From Microvirga zambiensis WSM3693 (GTDB lineage Bacteria > Pseudomonadota > Alphaproteobacteria > Rhizobiales > Beijerinckiaceae): a DNA stretch of 64,000 bases. Where the stretch lies: positions 336,101-400,100 of the forward strand of contig NZ_JAERQD010000001.1 of assembly GCF_016735695.1 (NCBI RefSeq). Direction: 5' to 3'. Numbering within the stretch: position 1 is the stretch's first letter; every line of letters starts with the position of its first letter. The translations under genes were made by a program, and so were the position numbers. Shown piece after piece: positions 6,928 through 13,567 of this stretch. A model generated the notes under the pieces. The model was not told where the DNA came from, did no database searches, and saw nothing but the letters and a program-made list of their open reading frames with translations.

Positions 6928-7236
6928 ATGAGCGACGATCAAGAGGCCGAGCGCAGGAAGCAGCAAGAATTAGGAGAAGATGATTTTCTGGCTTATCTCA
7001 AAGCCAAAGGCGTTTCGCCTGAATGTGAACTTTGCAGCCACAATGACTGGGTCGTAACCGAACGAATTACGGATAATTATTGGCCTGTAATATCAGTCGC
7101 GACGTTTCGCGGCCCCGATGTCTTCGGCGGGCCCTACATCGAAACCGCCCTTATGGTCTGCAATCACTGCGGCAATGTTCGGCAGTTTGCCAGACGGTTT
7201 ATCCTAGAGTGGAAAGCGGAGAAGGCGCGTGGATGA
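6928..7236 (+). CDS. Small zinc-ribbon protein in the immunity operon
   Basis: 102 residues. An acidic N-terminus (SDDQEAERRKQQELGEDD) is followed by CELCSHNDW (about 35-43) and a second pair VCNHCGNVRQF (about 80), a classic zinc ribbon. The base composition is more AT-rich than the neighbouring replication genes. AGGA lies 12 bases upstream of the ATG. Being expressed with the repressor, it should be made in the lysogen. A role in immunity or host conversion is inference. Confidence 0.7.
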   Translation: MSDDQEAERRKQQELGEDDFLAYLKAKGVSPECELCSHNDWVVTERITDNYWPVISVATFRGPDVFGGPYIETALMVCNHCGNVRQFARRFILEWKAEKARG

Positions 7237-7732
7237 GGTACATATTCGCAGGGGCGGTGCGGATATCGTCACTTTTCCTGGCAAGCAAGCGTCAGGGGAC
7301 TGGACAGTCTTGCCAATCGAGAAGCCGTCACCCATAGTAAGCAATGTTATGGCATCAGACCGAGAGTACATCGATCTCAAACTAGAAGCTGCGGAGGCTC
7401 GAACCGAGGCTCGCTTTGTCGAGTTAAACGGGAAGTTTGACCGTCTTTTCGATAACATTGCGGCTATGCGGAGCGACTTCGATGCCAATAGGTTCGAAGT
7501 GCGCGCCGATTACAAATCTACCCGCACTACAATTATCGTGACTGTAGTTGGTACGGGCATTGCGCTCGCCGCCCTCTTGGTCAGCGTTATGACCTATGGC
7601 GATGCTATCTTCAGCCGAGGCATCCAAATCCGCGATGTTGTAAACTCTGCCGTTACCGAGATTGAGGCAAAGAGAGCACCGCAGACAGTGACCCCATCGC
7701 AGCAGCAACCCAACACCACACCCCGGCCATAA
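7229..7732 (+). CDS. Coiled-coil membrane protein in the immunity operon
   Basis: 167 residues from GTG 7229, overlapping the previous gene by 8 bases; an internal ATG at 7349 (MASDREYID) is an alternative start. Residues about 41-95 form a coiled coil (LKLEAAEARTEARFVELNG). A single transmembrane helix follows at about 105-127 (TIIVTVVGTGIALAALLVSV), and then a Pro/Gln-rich tail. Known: small coiled-coil membrane proteins of prophage immunity operons can exclude related phages. That function is only suggested here by its location and lysogenic expression. Confidence 0.7.
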   Translation: MDEVHIRRGGADIVTFPGKQASGDWTVLPIEKPSPIVSNVMASDREYIDLKLEAAEARTEARFVELNGKFDRLFDNIAAMRSDFDANRFEVRADYKSTRTTIIVTVVGTGIALAALLVSVMTYGDAIFSRGIQIRDVVNSAVTEIEAKRAPQTVTPSQQQPNTTPRP

Positions 7733-7745
7733 GCCGGGGTTTTTG
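7721..7745 (+). terminator. Intrinsic terminator of the immunity operon
   Basis: A 7-base stem CCCCGGC/GCCGGGG with a 5-base loop (CATAA) is followed by TTTTTG. The last codons and the TAA of the membrane-protein gene lie within the stem and loop. Confidence 0.9.
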
Positions 7746-7823
7746 TTTGGCCAAGCTGAAACATCCAAGCCTCGCCTTAGTTGACGCGCGGGAACCATAG
7801 ACTTCGAGACGGCTCCTTACCTT

Positions 7824-7863
7824 GGCCTCCTCATCTCCCTTGGCAATGGCGGATGAGGAGGCC
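7824..7863. repeat. Long perfect inverted repeat between operons
   Basis: The arms GGCCTCCTCATC and GATGAGGAGGCC are perfect over 12 bases, with a 16-base loop. It lies 5 bases beyond the stop of the DUF3572 gene and about 80 bases after the other terminator. It has only a weak T-run on the plus side (TTTCTC) and none on the minus side. It could end leftward transcription or stabilise the message. Confidence 0.7.
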
Positions 7864-7867
7864 TTTC

Positions 7868-8230
7868 TCATTGGAACAGGTTCCGACGCGGCAACTCCGG
7901 TGCCCTTTCATTTGATCTCGTCTCGTTTGGCTGGCCTTCAGGCTGTGGCGCCAGGTGCACGGCCGCCACCAGGATCGCGGCTGGCCTGATGCCGATCTCC
8001 TCCTCGATCTTTTTGAGCAGGCCCTCGTCCTTGGACGCATAGTCGAGCACCCCTAGCAGGAAGTGCGCCGATTTAGCCGATTCCCGGATCGTCTCCGGTT
8101 GAAGCCCCGTGATGTTCATAAACTGGATGATCCGGTCGACGTCGGCAGTGATGAACTCGAAAACCCGCAGGGCGATGCTCTCGGCATCCCCCCTACCCCG
8201 GAACAGATTGCTCGGTTCTGTTTCAGTCAT
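7868..8230 (-). CDS. DUF3572-like protein
   Basis: 120 residues. The segments ALRVFEFITADVDRIIQFMN, TGLQPETIRESA and FLLGVLDYASKDEGLLKKI follow the pattern of DUF3572, a small alphaproteobacterial family of unknown function usually on the chromosome. AAGGA lies 6 bases before the ATG, and the upstream gene's TAA overlaps that site, so the two are coupled. Finding a DUF3572 gene inside a prophage switch region is unusual. Confidence 0.7.
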   Translation of the reverse strand: MTETEPSNLFRGRGDAESIALRVFEFITADVDRIIQFMNITGLQPETIRESAKSAHFLLGVLDYASKDEGLLKKIEEEIGIRPAAILVAAVHLAPQPEGQPNETRSNERAPELPRRNLFQ

Positions 8231-8239
8231 GACGCTTCC

Positions 8240-8482
8240 TTAGTCTTGGGACGGCACATCGCCCAAGCGGGCGAGGAAGACGGGCTCATCGAAATCACCC
8301 ATCTCAGGATCGCCGGTCTGGGAGAAAACTAGCACGCCCGCTTTGCTCTCTGCCATCCGCTCCGCCCTGAGGATTGCGGCGCTCTCACTAGGCGCTTGAA
8401 TGGCCTGCTCTGCCCTTAGTCCACCCCGCTTCCCTCTGATAAATGGCTGAACGACGTAGAAAGTCTTAGCTACGGCTGGCAT
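8240..8482 (-). CDS. Hypothetical phage protein
   Basis: 80 residues: KTFYVVQPFIRGKRGGL, then PSESAAILRAERMAESKAGVLVF, then a short acidic end. This looks like a compact alpha/beta protein. It overlaps the upstream gene by 17 bases and is coupled to the DUF3572 gene. Function unknown. Confidence 0.65.
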   Translation of the reverse strand: MPAVAKTFYVVQPFIRGKRGGLRAEQAIQAPSESAAILRAERMAESKAGVLVFSQTGDPEMGDFDEPVFLARLGDVPSQD

Positions 8483-8738
8483 GGGATCTGTCCTCGGTTT
8501 CGGGGAAATAGCTGATTAGTCGATAGGATGCGCTCTCACAGGTCGGGCACGGGCGCCCGATGCGCTCTGCGAACTCAAATACCCTTCTGCTCACCTCGCC
8601 ATCCGACAGGCGGCGGACGCCCATACAGGCAACTGGATAGCTGTCTGTAAGGCAGTTCATGCAACGCATCCGAAGCTTGTAGCGATGCTCTTTTGGAAGC
8701 GGAGTTGCCGGGACGGGAGGAATGAAAGCATGCTGCAA
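8466..8738 (-). CDS. Small zinc-finger-like protein
   Basis: 90 residues with two cysteine pairs, MRCMNC (about 24-29) and RPCPTCESASY (about 68), suggesting a zinc ribbon. The frame begins with TTG at 8738, preceded by GGAG at a good distance; an ATG-only start at residue 24 would cut into the first cysteine pair. It is first in a leftward three-gene operon with its own promoter at 8765-8793. Function unknown. Confidence 0.6.
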   Translation of the reverse strand: MQHAFIPPVPATPLPKEHRYKLRMRCMNCLTDSYPVACMGVRRLSDGEVSRRVFEFAERIGRPCPTCESASYRLISYFPETEDRSHASRS

Positions 8739-8764
8739 GATGGTCTCCGACTGCGAATGTTCCT

Positions 8765-8793
8765 ATTATGTTCTTTGTCGCATGGGAGTCGAG
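8765..8793 (-). promoter_or_regulatory. Promoter of the small leftward operon
   Basis: The minus strand reads CTCGAC (8793-8788), a 17-base spacer, then CATAAT (8770-8765). This is close to the alphaproteobacterial CTTGAC/TATAAT pattern. Transcription would begin near 8758, about 20 bases before the TTG start. Confidence 0.55.
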
Positions 8794-8850
8794 TCTTAGG
8801 AGTTGTGGATAACGGGGAATGGCCTAGCGAGAAGAAAAGCCGTTGTATTG

Positions 8851-8864
8851 CGGTATTTTTACTG
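8851..8864. promoter_or_regulatory. Operator O4
   Basis: CGGTATTTTTACTG is a 14-base site like O1-O3 with one mismatched outer base. It is placed 9 bases upstream of the -35 box of the rightward promoter and 28 bases from O5, centre to centre. Confidence 0.6.
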
Positions 8865-8872
8865 ATTTAGCC

Positions 8873-8900
8873 TTGACGCGGTTTTTTTACCGTTTATGAT
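8873..8900 (+). promoter_or_regulatory. Rightward early promoter
   Basis: TTGACG (8873-8878), a 16-base spacer and TATGAT (8895-8900). The operator O5 occupies almost the whole spacer, mirroring the arrangement of the leftward promoter. It should drive the operon starting at 8923 or 9035. Confidence 0.75.
8879..8892. promoter_or_regulatory. Operator O5
   Basis: CGGTTTTTTTACCG, with perfect CGGT/ACCG ends, lies in the spacer of the rightward promoter. Its match in length and ends to the sites 2.8 kb away at the repressor gene supports one shared DNA-binding protein. Confidence 0.75.
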
Positions 8901-8922
8901 TTAGCTCATCCACTCAAGACGG

Positions 8923-9033
8923 ATGAGCCCCATGCCCTTCCTCCGATCCTCTCTCGCAAATCTCCTAGAGCTTGCCTGCCTCGGCACCTTCATCAGCGGT
9001 GTCGCCTGCCTCGCGATTGGGTTCGGAGGCTGA
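8923..9033 (+). CDS. Tiny membrane peptide (36 residues)
   Basis: Reads MSPMPFLRSSLANLLELACL and continues with a hydrophobic stretch ending GFGG. It is first after the rightward promoter, with its stop one base before the next ATG. No strong ribosome site is seen, so it may be a leader peptide rather than a functional protein. Confidence 0.45.
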   Translation: MSPMPFLRSSLANLLELACLGTFISGVACLAIGFGG

Positions 9034-9034
9034 G

Positions 9035-9484
9035 ATGACGCCAACCGAAATCCGGGACGCTCTCCGCGCCATCGCCAGCAACGTCGGTCCAAAAGCAGAG
9101 ATCAGCATTGTCATCGGGGCCGAGTATCAGCCCAACTTGGCAATCTATCCGAACGGCATCACTGGCACGGGGCGTGTCTCCGTGGATGCAGATACCTGGG
9201 AAGAATTGTTCCATCAGGCTCGCATGGAATGGGACCGGCAGGCCGCCCTGCATCACAAGCAAACGATCCGGGCGATAGCCTTCAAGATTATCGAAGCAAC
9301 CGAAGAGATGGGACGCTGCACTGAGCAGTCCCTTCGCGCCGAGTTCGATCCATCCACGATAAAGCGCTTTGGTGCCGTCGCTGTCGCAGAAGCGAACCGC
9401 CTGGCAGGGAACGGCCCGTTCTCCATCGTGCCAAGCGAACCCGGCAACCGTCGCGATGGCGATACCGATGGGGAGGTCGCGTGA
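9035..9484 (+). CDS. Hypothetical phage protein
   Basis: 149 residues with an excellent GGAGG site ending 6 bases before the ATG. The first half looks alpha/beta (EISIVIGAEYQPNLAIYPNG, DADTWEELFHQAR). The middle is helical (TIRAIAFKIIEATEEMG) and the end disordered. Its stop overlaps the next ATG. No family recognised. Confidence 0.65.
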   Translation: MTPTEIRDALRAIASNVGPKAEISIVIGAEYQPNLAIYPNGITGTGRVSVDADTWEELFHQARMEWDRQAALHHKQTIRAIAFKIIEATEEMGRCTEQSLRAEFDPSTIKRFGAVAVAEANRLAGNGPFSIVPSEPGNRRDGDTDGEVA

Positions 9485-9630
9485 TGGCTCTCCAACGCAA
9501 GATCAACTGGAACGCAGCCCTGCGCGATCTGCGCCAGGACCGTTCCGTCGCCAGCGGCAAGCGCTGCTCCGAGTTCACCAAGCGACACATCGCAAAGGCT
9601 CTCGCCTCCTCCAAGAAGGAGGCGCGCTGA
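9484..9630 (+). CDS. Small basic protein (48 residues)
   Basis: Very basic: MALQRKINWNAALRDLRQDR, then KRCSEFTKRHIAKALA and a lysine-rich end. Its ATG overlaps the preceding TGA and its TGA overlaps the next ATG. Possibly a nucleic-acid binding peptide; unknown. Confidence 0.55.
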   Translation: MALQRKINWNAALRDLRQDRSVASGKRCSEFTKRHIAKALASSKKEAR

Positions 9631-9812
9631 TGCCCATGCTCATCACCGCCTTCATCCTCGTCAGCCCGCTTTGGACGCTCATCGGCGCTCTGCTCGGCTG
9701 GGCAGACATTCCCGGCTCGGAACTCGCCTTCGCCCTGGCCTACGTCACGCTCGGGCTGAGCCTCTTCTTGATCGCCATCGCCGCATTTGTCCGGAGGTTC
9801 AGCCATGGGTGA
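9630..9812 (+). CDS. Small membrane protein with two helices
   Basis: 60 residues. Two hydrophobic segments, about 3-24 (LITAFILVSPLWTLIGALLG) and about 33-53 (FALAYVTLGLSLFLIAIAAF), are followed by a basic end RRF. It is coupled on both sides. Function unknown. Confidence 0.6.
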   Translation: MPMLITAFILVSPLWTLIGALLGWADIPGSELAFALAYVTLGLSLFLIAIAAFVRRFSHG

Positions 9813-10029
9813 GGTCATCCGCTTCAAGCCGCGTCTGCGTGTCATCCAATGCGAGCCGGTCGAAGATATCGAGATCCGCGATCTTCTGATCCGCAGCCTG
9901 AACTGCTGCAGCATGTGCCTCGACACCGGCTGGGCGCCTTGGACCGATGGCGAAGAGTACTTCCGCGAGCGTTGCCCGTGCGGTGCTCCCGACACCCTCC
10001 CTGCTCCCACCTATCCGGGAGCCGCGTGA
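9805..10029 (+). CDS. Small cysteine-rich protein
   Basis: 74 residues: MGEVIRFKPRLRVIQCEPVE, then NCCSMCLDTGWAPWTDGEEY, then RCPCGAPDTLPAP. The cysteine pairs suggest a zinc finger. The inner ATG at 9805 overlaps the previous gene by 8 bases and is preferred to the one at 9787. Confidence 0.6.
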   Translation: MGEVIRFKPRLRVIQCEPVEDIEIRDLLIRSLNCCSMCLDTGWAPWTDGEEYFRERCPCGAPDTLPAPTYPGAA

Positions 10030-10157
10030 TGTCCTTCACTCATCCCCGCTGCAAGGCCTACTGCCAGACAGCCCGTGCTGTTCTCCTCGGCGCCGTCTGC
10101 TGCTCCCTCGCCTTCTATATCATCTTCACAATCTGCATGGCGGCTAAAGCATCATGA
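10029..10157 (+). CDS. Tiny membrane peptide (42 residues)
   Basis: Begins MSFTHPRCKAYCQTARAVLL with one transmembrane segment (about 18-37, VLLGAVCCSLAFYIIFTICM). Both ends overlap neighbours in ATGA style. Unknown role. Confidence 0.55.
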   Translation: MSFTHPRCKAYCQTARAVLLGAVCCSLAFYIIFTICMAAKAS

Positions 10158-10405
10158 GCATCTTCGCAACCTTCGGACATAGGGCCGCTGCACTTAAGCG
10201 CTCTGCCCGCGCATTCGCCCAGGATGCCCGCTGCACAGAGATCTACGTCTCCGACACGGCAAACGGCGCCGGCGATGCGGATTACGACCTTCTCTACGCC
10301 GCGGCGGATCTAGAGGCTGCCGCCCGTGAGCTTCGCCAGATGCATGCCCGTGTCGAGCAGAGGCGCGCCGATCAAACAAATCCTCATCTTATCGCAGCCG
10401 AGTGA
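10154..10405 (+). CDS. Hypothetical phage protein
   Basis: 83 residues with a helical second half (YAAADLEAAARELRQMHARV). It overlaps the previous stop by four bases and is separated from the next ATG by three. No family recognised. Confidence 0.6.
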   Translation: MSIFATFGHRAAALKRSARAFAQDARCTEIYVSDTANGAGDADYDLLYAAADLEAAARELRQMHARVEQRRADQTNPHLIAAE

Positions 10406-10408
10406 ACC

Positions 10409-11143
10409 ATGAACGCGACCGCCGCACTTGCCGTAATCGGCCACAACAACCCGCCCGAGCCGACGCCTTTCGAGAGGGCCGAGGCACAGATCATCATGCT
10501 GTTCGACGAGGCCAAGAACTGGCTCGATGGCGAGGGGATCGCCACTCAGGCGCAAGCCGATGATGTGTCGAAGCTTCTCGACATGATCCGGAAGGCCAAA
10601 AAAGCTGCCGATGAGGCGCGCGTCGAAGAGAAACGCCCTCATGATGAAGCGGCCAAAGAGGTTCAGGAAAAGTATAAGCCGCTTCTCACCCGCTGCGACT
10701 TAGCTGCGGATGCCGCCAAGAAGGCTCTTGCCCCCTTCCTCGAGAAGCTAGAGGCCGAGAAGAGGGCCAAGGCCGAGGCTGCCCGCAGAGAGGCTGAGGG
10801 AAAGGCGCGTGCGGCCCAGGAAGCCATTCGCGCAGCCCAGGCGACCGATCTTGCCGCACGTGAAGCAGCAGAGGCCCTGATCCAAGATGCCAAGAAGGCC
10901 GAGGCAGTAGCCAAGCGCGCCGAGAACGACAAAGCGCACGGCAAGGGCGGCTCGCGGGCAGTGACGCTCCGGACGACCTATCGCCCAGTGCTGAAGGATG
11001 CCCGAGAGGCCGCCCGCTACTACTGGAAGACGCGGCAATCGGAACTAGAGGCCTTCCTCCTCACGCTCGCCGAGAAGGACGTGCGCGCCGGTCAGCAGGA
11101 TATCCCAGGCTTCGACATCATCGTTGAGAAGGTGGCCGTCTGA
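10409..11143 (+). CDS. Coiled-coil protein upstream of the recombination gene
   Basis: 244 residues. The N-terminus (NATAALAVIGHNNPPEPTPF) is a common start in Hyphomicrobiales phage proteins. Residues about 65-180 are an Ala/Glu/Lys-rich coiled coil (KLEAEKRAKAEAARREAEGK), followed by a compact C-terminal domain (ARYYWKTRQSELEAFLLTLA). Its stop overlaps the ATG of the putative recombinase. Proteins like this are usually found next to Erf/Rad52-like annealing genes, which suggests a partner role (inference). Confidence 0.65.
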   Translation: MNATAALAVIGHNNPPEPTPFERAEAQIIMLFDEAKNWLDGEGIATQAQADDVSKLLDMIRKAKKAADEARVEEKRPHDEAAKEVQEKYKPLLTRCDLAADAAKKALAPFLEKLEAEKRAKAEAARREAEGKARAAQEAIRAAQATDLAAREAAEALIQDAKKAEAVAKRAENDKAHGKGGSRAVTLRTTYRPVLKDAREAARYYWKTRQSELEAFLLTLAEKDVRAGQQDIPGFDIIVEKVAV

Positions 11144-11808
11144 TGAATACCACCGATAAGAAAATCAGCGACACTCTCGCAAAGTTCGGCGAGCCTATGG
11201 CCGGCAACGTCTGGCGCGTCCAGGGCACGGCCGTGATCTATCATAAGGCGCTCGAGCGGATTGCCGCTCAGGCCAAGATCACCTTCGACGAGCCCAAGAT
11301 CATCCGTGCCGAACGCGACGAGTGCGTAATGCAGGTGACCGGCCGGATGGGCGAGCGGACGGAATGGTCGGTGGGCGAGGCGCTGATCGGCGTGAACTAC
11401 CGCGTCTCCGGCAAGCAGGCGGCTTACGTCTACGCCATGGCAGAGAAGCGCGCCAAGGACCGGGTGATCCTCAAGCTCATCGAGCTCTCTGGCGACGTCT
11501 ATTCGGAAGAGGAAGCCGACGAGTTCAAGCAAGGCCGACCCGGAGCCCCTGAGGCGCAGCCTGCCCAGCAGGAGCGCAAGCCCGCGAATGATCATTCCAT
11601 CGATCCGGACAGTCCTGCCGGCATCGAGGTCGCCCTCAAGCAGAAGATCGACAAGTGCAAGACGATCAATGCCGTCACAGATCTCATGCTGCACGCCGAC
11701 ACCCAGAATGACCTAGCCTCCCTGTCTGAGGGCATCCGCGATCAGGTCAGGGATCACGCCAAGCAGAAGCTAGTCTCCCTCGGCTGGCCGACGAAGAAGG
11801 CACAGTGA
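11143..11808 (+). CDS. Putative single-strand annealing recombination protein
   Basis: 221 residues. The core has GVNYRVSGKQAAYVYAMAEK, then RAKDRVILKLIELSGDVYSE and EEADEF. The A-K-R-A-K-D-R-x-x-L-K-L-x-x-x-x-G pattern is reminiscent of Erf/Rad52-type phage annealing proteins, in which an (A)-x-x-Y-A..RYAL..LLG core is typical. The C-terminal 70 residues form a separate helical domain after a Gln/Pro linker. The assignment is by resemblance and by position after the coiled-coil gene; I would not exclude an unrelated phage protein. Confidence 0.45.
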   Translation: MNTTDKKISDTLAKFGEPMAGNVWRVQGTAVIYHKALERIAAQAKITFDEPKIIRAERDECVMQVTGRMGERTEWSVGEALIGVNYRVSGKQAAYVYAMAEKRAKDRVILKLIELSGDVYSEEEADEFKQGRPGAPEAQPAQQERKPANDHSIDPDSPAGIEVALKQKIDKCKTINAVTDLMLHADTQNDLASLSEGIRDQVRDHAKQKLVSLGWPTKKAQ

Positions 11809-11809
11809 C

Positions 11810-12286
11810 ATGAACCGTCCTGAAGCAATCGAGGCTATCGTCCTCGCCACCAGCACCAATGAGACCAAGGCTAAGGGCCGGGTTCGCAAGGTGACATTCG
11901 AGATCCCGGCAGAGGGCGCGAACCCGTTCGAGGGCCTCGGCGGCGAGCGGATCCATATCGTCGTCGTCCGTCTAAACAATGACGAGACACCGGTGGAAGA
12001 GCCAAAGCAGATCGCCGTCCCGGAGGGTCAGCCATGGGATGCCAAGCCTCTCCCGAAGCAGGCCGCTATTCGCGGGCAAGATCCCGAGTTTCGCCGGTTC
12101 CTAGGAGAGAAGATCTGCGCCCCTCGCGGGTGGGAAGCTCCATCAGACGATCAGGAGGCCGCCCAAGTCATTCGCACGGTCTGCAACATCGGAAGCCGCG
12201 CAGAGCTTAGCATCAATCCCTACGCCGCCGAGAAATGGCGAGGCTTGGATGCAGACTTCTGGGCTTGGCAGAGGGGCGCACGATGA
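11810..12286 (+). CDS. Hypothetical phage protein
   Basis: 158 residues. An N-terminal beta-rich half (KVTFEIPAEGANPFEGLGGE, RIHIVVVRLNND) is followed by a C-terminal half PEFRRFLGEKICAPRGWEAP and a segment VIRTVCNIGSRAELSINPYA. The latter resembles small phage proteins near HNH and recombination genes. No function assigned. Its stop overlaps the HNH start. Confidence 0.6.
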   Translation: MNRPEAIEAIVLATSTNETKAKGRVRKVTFEIPAEGANPFEGLGGERIHIVVVRLNNDETPVEEPKQIAVPEGQPWDAKPLPKQAAIRGQDPEFRRFLGEKICAPRGWEAPSDDQEAAQVIRTVCNIGSRAELSINPYAAEKWRGLDADFWAWQRGAR

Positions 12287-12681
12287 GCCGATCCGAATTC
12301 GCCAAGGCAACGAAGAAGGCCGCGTTCGCACGCTGCTGCCGGCCTGACGGCATTCCGAAATGCGAGGAATGCGGCCAACTTCTTCGCGCCGGACGCTTCC
12401 AGTACGACCACGACAAGGCCGACGGCCTCGGAGGCGACAACAGTCTCGAGAACTGTATGGTCCTGTGCTCCGGTTCCAAGACCTCTTGCCATTCCCTGAA
12501 GACCGAGCAGCACGACAAGCCCCTGATGCAGAAGGCTGACAACATGCGGGATGCTCACCTCGGGCTGACCCGCAAGAAGGTCAAGATCAAGCAGCCTCCC
12601 AAGACGCGCCGCGAGCCGCGAAGCCTTGCTTCCAATCTCCCGCCCCTTCCAAAGCTCTCTCTCTACAGGGATGCATCATAA
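12283..12681 (+). CDS. HNH-type endonuclease
   Basis: 132 residues. Zinc-binding pairs CEEC (27-30) and C..GSKTSCH (62-70) frame the HNH core: YDHDKADGLGGDNSLEN with His43 and Asn53, and His70. The C-terminal tail is basic and proline-rich. The start at 12283 overlaps the previous stop by four bases. Known: phage HNH proteins often nick DNA during packaging or recombination; which applies here is unclear. Confidence 0.8.
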   Translation: MSRSEFAKATKKAAFARCCRPDGIPKCEECGQLLRAGRFQYDHDKADGLGGDNSLENCMVLCSGSKTSCHSLKTEQHDKPLMQKADNMRDAHLGLTRKKVKIKQPPKTRREPRSLASNLPPLPKLSLYRDAS

Positions 12682-12794
12682 TGAAGATAGATGGAATGGG
12701 GTGCCCTCCACTACGAGCTGACGCTCTCCGTTCGGGAAAGATCAACGGCAGTACTGCTAACCGCCATGTAGCGCCGGCCAACTTCATCATCTGA
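12681..12794 (+). CDS. Possible tiny protein (37 residues)
   Basis: Begins MKIDGMGCPPLRADALRSGK, in a TAATG overlap with the HNH stop. It has no recognisable motif. It is kept because of the overlap and because it fills the gap before the methyltransferase. It could be non-coding. Confidence 0.35.
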   Translation: MKIDGMGCPPLRADALRSGKINGSTANRHVAPANFII

Positions 12795-12817
12795 ATTAAA
12801 CCGAGGAAACTAAGACT

Positions 12818-13567
12818 ATGCGAGTAAACACCGACGTCCTTGCTGCACTTGATGCTGCCGAGATTAATGGCGATGCGCTTCGCCTGGTCGGCAAATTGGA
12901 TCGCAAATTATACGAAACAACAAACAAGGTGATTGAAGCTGCTGGGGGGAAATGGAACCGGAAAGCGCAAGCGCACCTATTCGATGGCTCAGCTGCTGAT
13001 GCTATTGAGCAAATAATTCTGACCGGCGAAGTCACACTCGTAAAGCAGCAGTTCGGACAGTTCGATACCCCACCATCTCTTGCCGCCAGTGTAATCGAGC
13101 GGGCTAGGATCGAGCACGGGATGTCCGTCCTTGAGCCGAGCGCAGGGATTGGCAATCTCGCCCGCGCGGCATCATCTGCCGGGGGTGTCGTCGGTTGCTA
13201 TGAGATCGACCCGAAGCGAATTGCATCACTCCGGGCGGACGAGGATAAGTTTTCAGTCATACAGCAAGCGGACTTCCTTACTGTCGAACCGCAAGTAATC
13301 TATGACCGAGTGGTGATGAACCCGCCGTTCGCGAAGCAGGACGATATTCGGCACGTTCTGCACGCCTACAAGTTCTTGCGTCCGGGCGGCCTGCTGGTTG
13401 CGATTATGGCGGCAGGCATTCAGTTCCGCACTAATCAGCTTACAAAGACCTTTCTCGAACACCTGCAGGCCAACGGTGGCACGATTGAGGATCTGCCGCC
13501 CGATGCTTTTCGCGCGGCAGGCGCGAATGTACGAACTGTCCTTGTGACGATTGAGGCCACCCAATGA
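12818..13567 (+). CDS. Orphan class I DNA adenine methyltransferase
   Basis: 249 residues. SAM-binding motif I VLEPSAGIGNL (104-114) and catalytic motif IV NPPF (168-171) mark an N6-adenine (gamma-like order) methyltransferase. The segment QFGQFDTPPSLAASVI before motif I is typical of phage DNA methylases related to the DUF4942/N-6 group. It has its own GAGGA site, is not overlapped by the upstream gene, and its first part is visibly more AT-rich than neighbours, which suggests recent acquisition. No restriction enzyme gene is nearby. A role in protecting phage DNA from host restriction is inferred. Confidence 0.85.
   Translation: MRVNTDVLAALDAAEINGDALRLVGKLDRKLYETTNKVIEAAGGKWNRKAQAHLFDGSAADAIEQIILTGEVTLVKQQFGQFDTPPSLAASVIERARIEHGMSVLEPSAGIGNLARAASSAGGVVGCYEIDPKRIASLRADEDKFSVIQQADFLTVEPQVIYDRVVMNPPFAKQDDIRHVLHAYKFLRPGGLLVAIMAAGIQFRTNQLTKTFLEHLQANGGTIEDLPPDAFRAAGANVRTVLVTIEATQ

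Noticed and set aside
9288..10010. 240-codon minus-strand frame
   Set aside because: Antisense to a chain of small coupled genes that have overlaps and ribosome sites; product is a basic low-complexity string.
12741..12760. GCAGTACTGC palindrome as a possible operator
   Set aside because: Single short palindrome with no second copy and no promoter nearby; likely chance.
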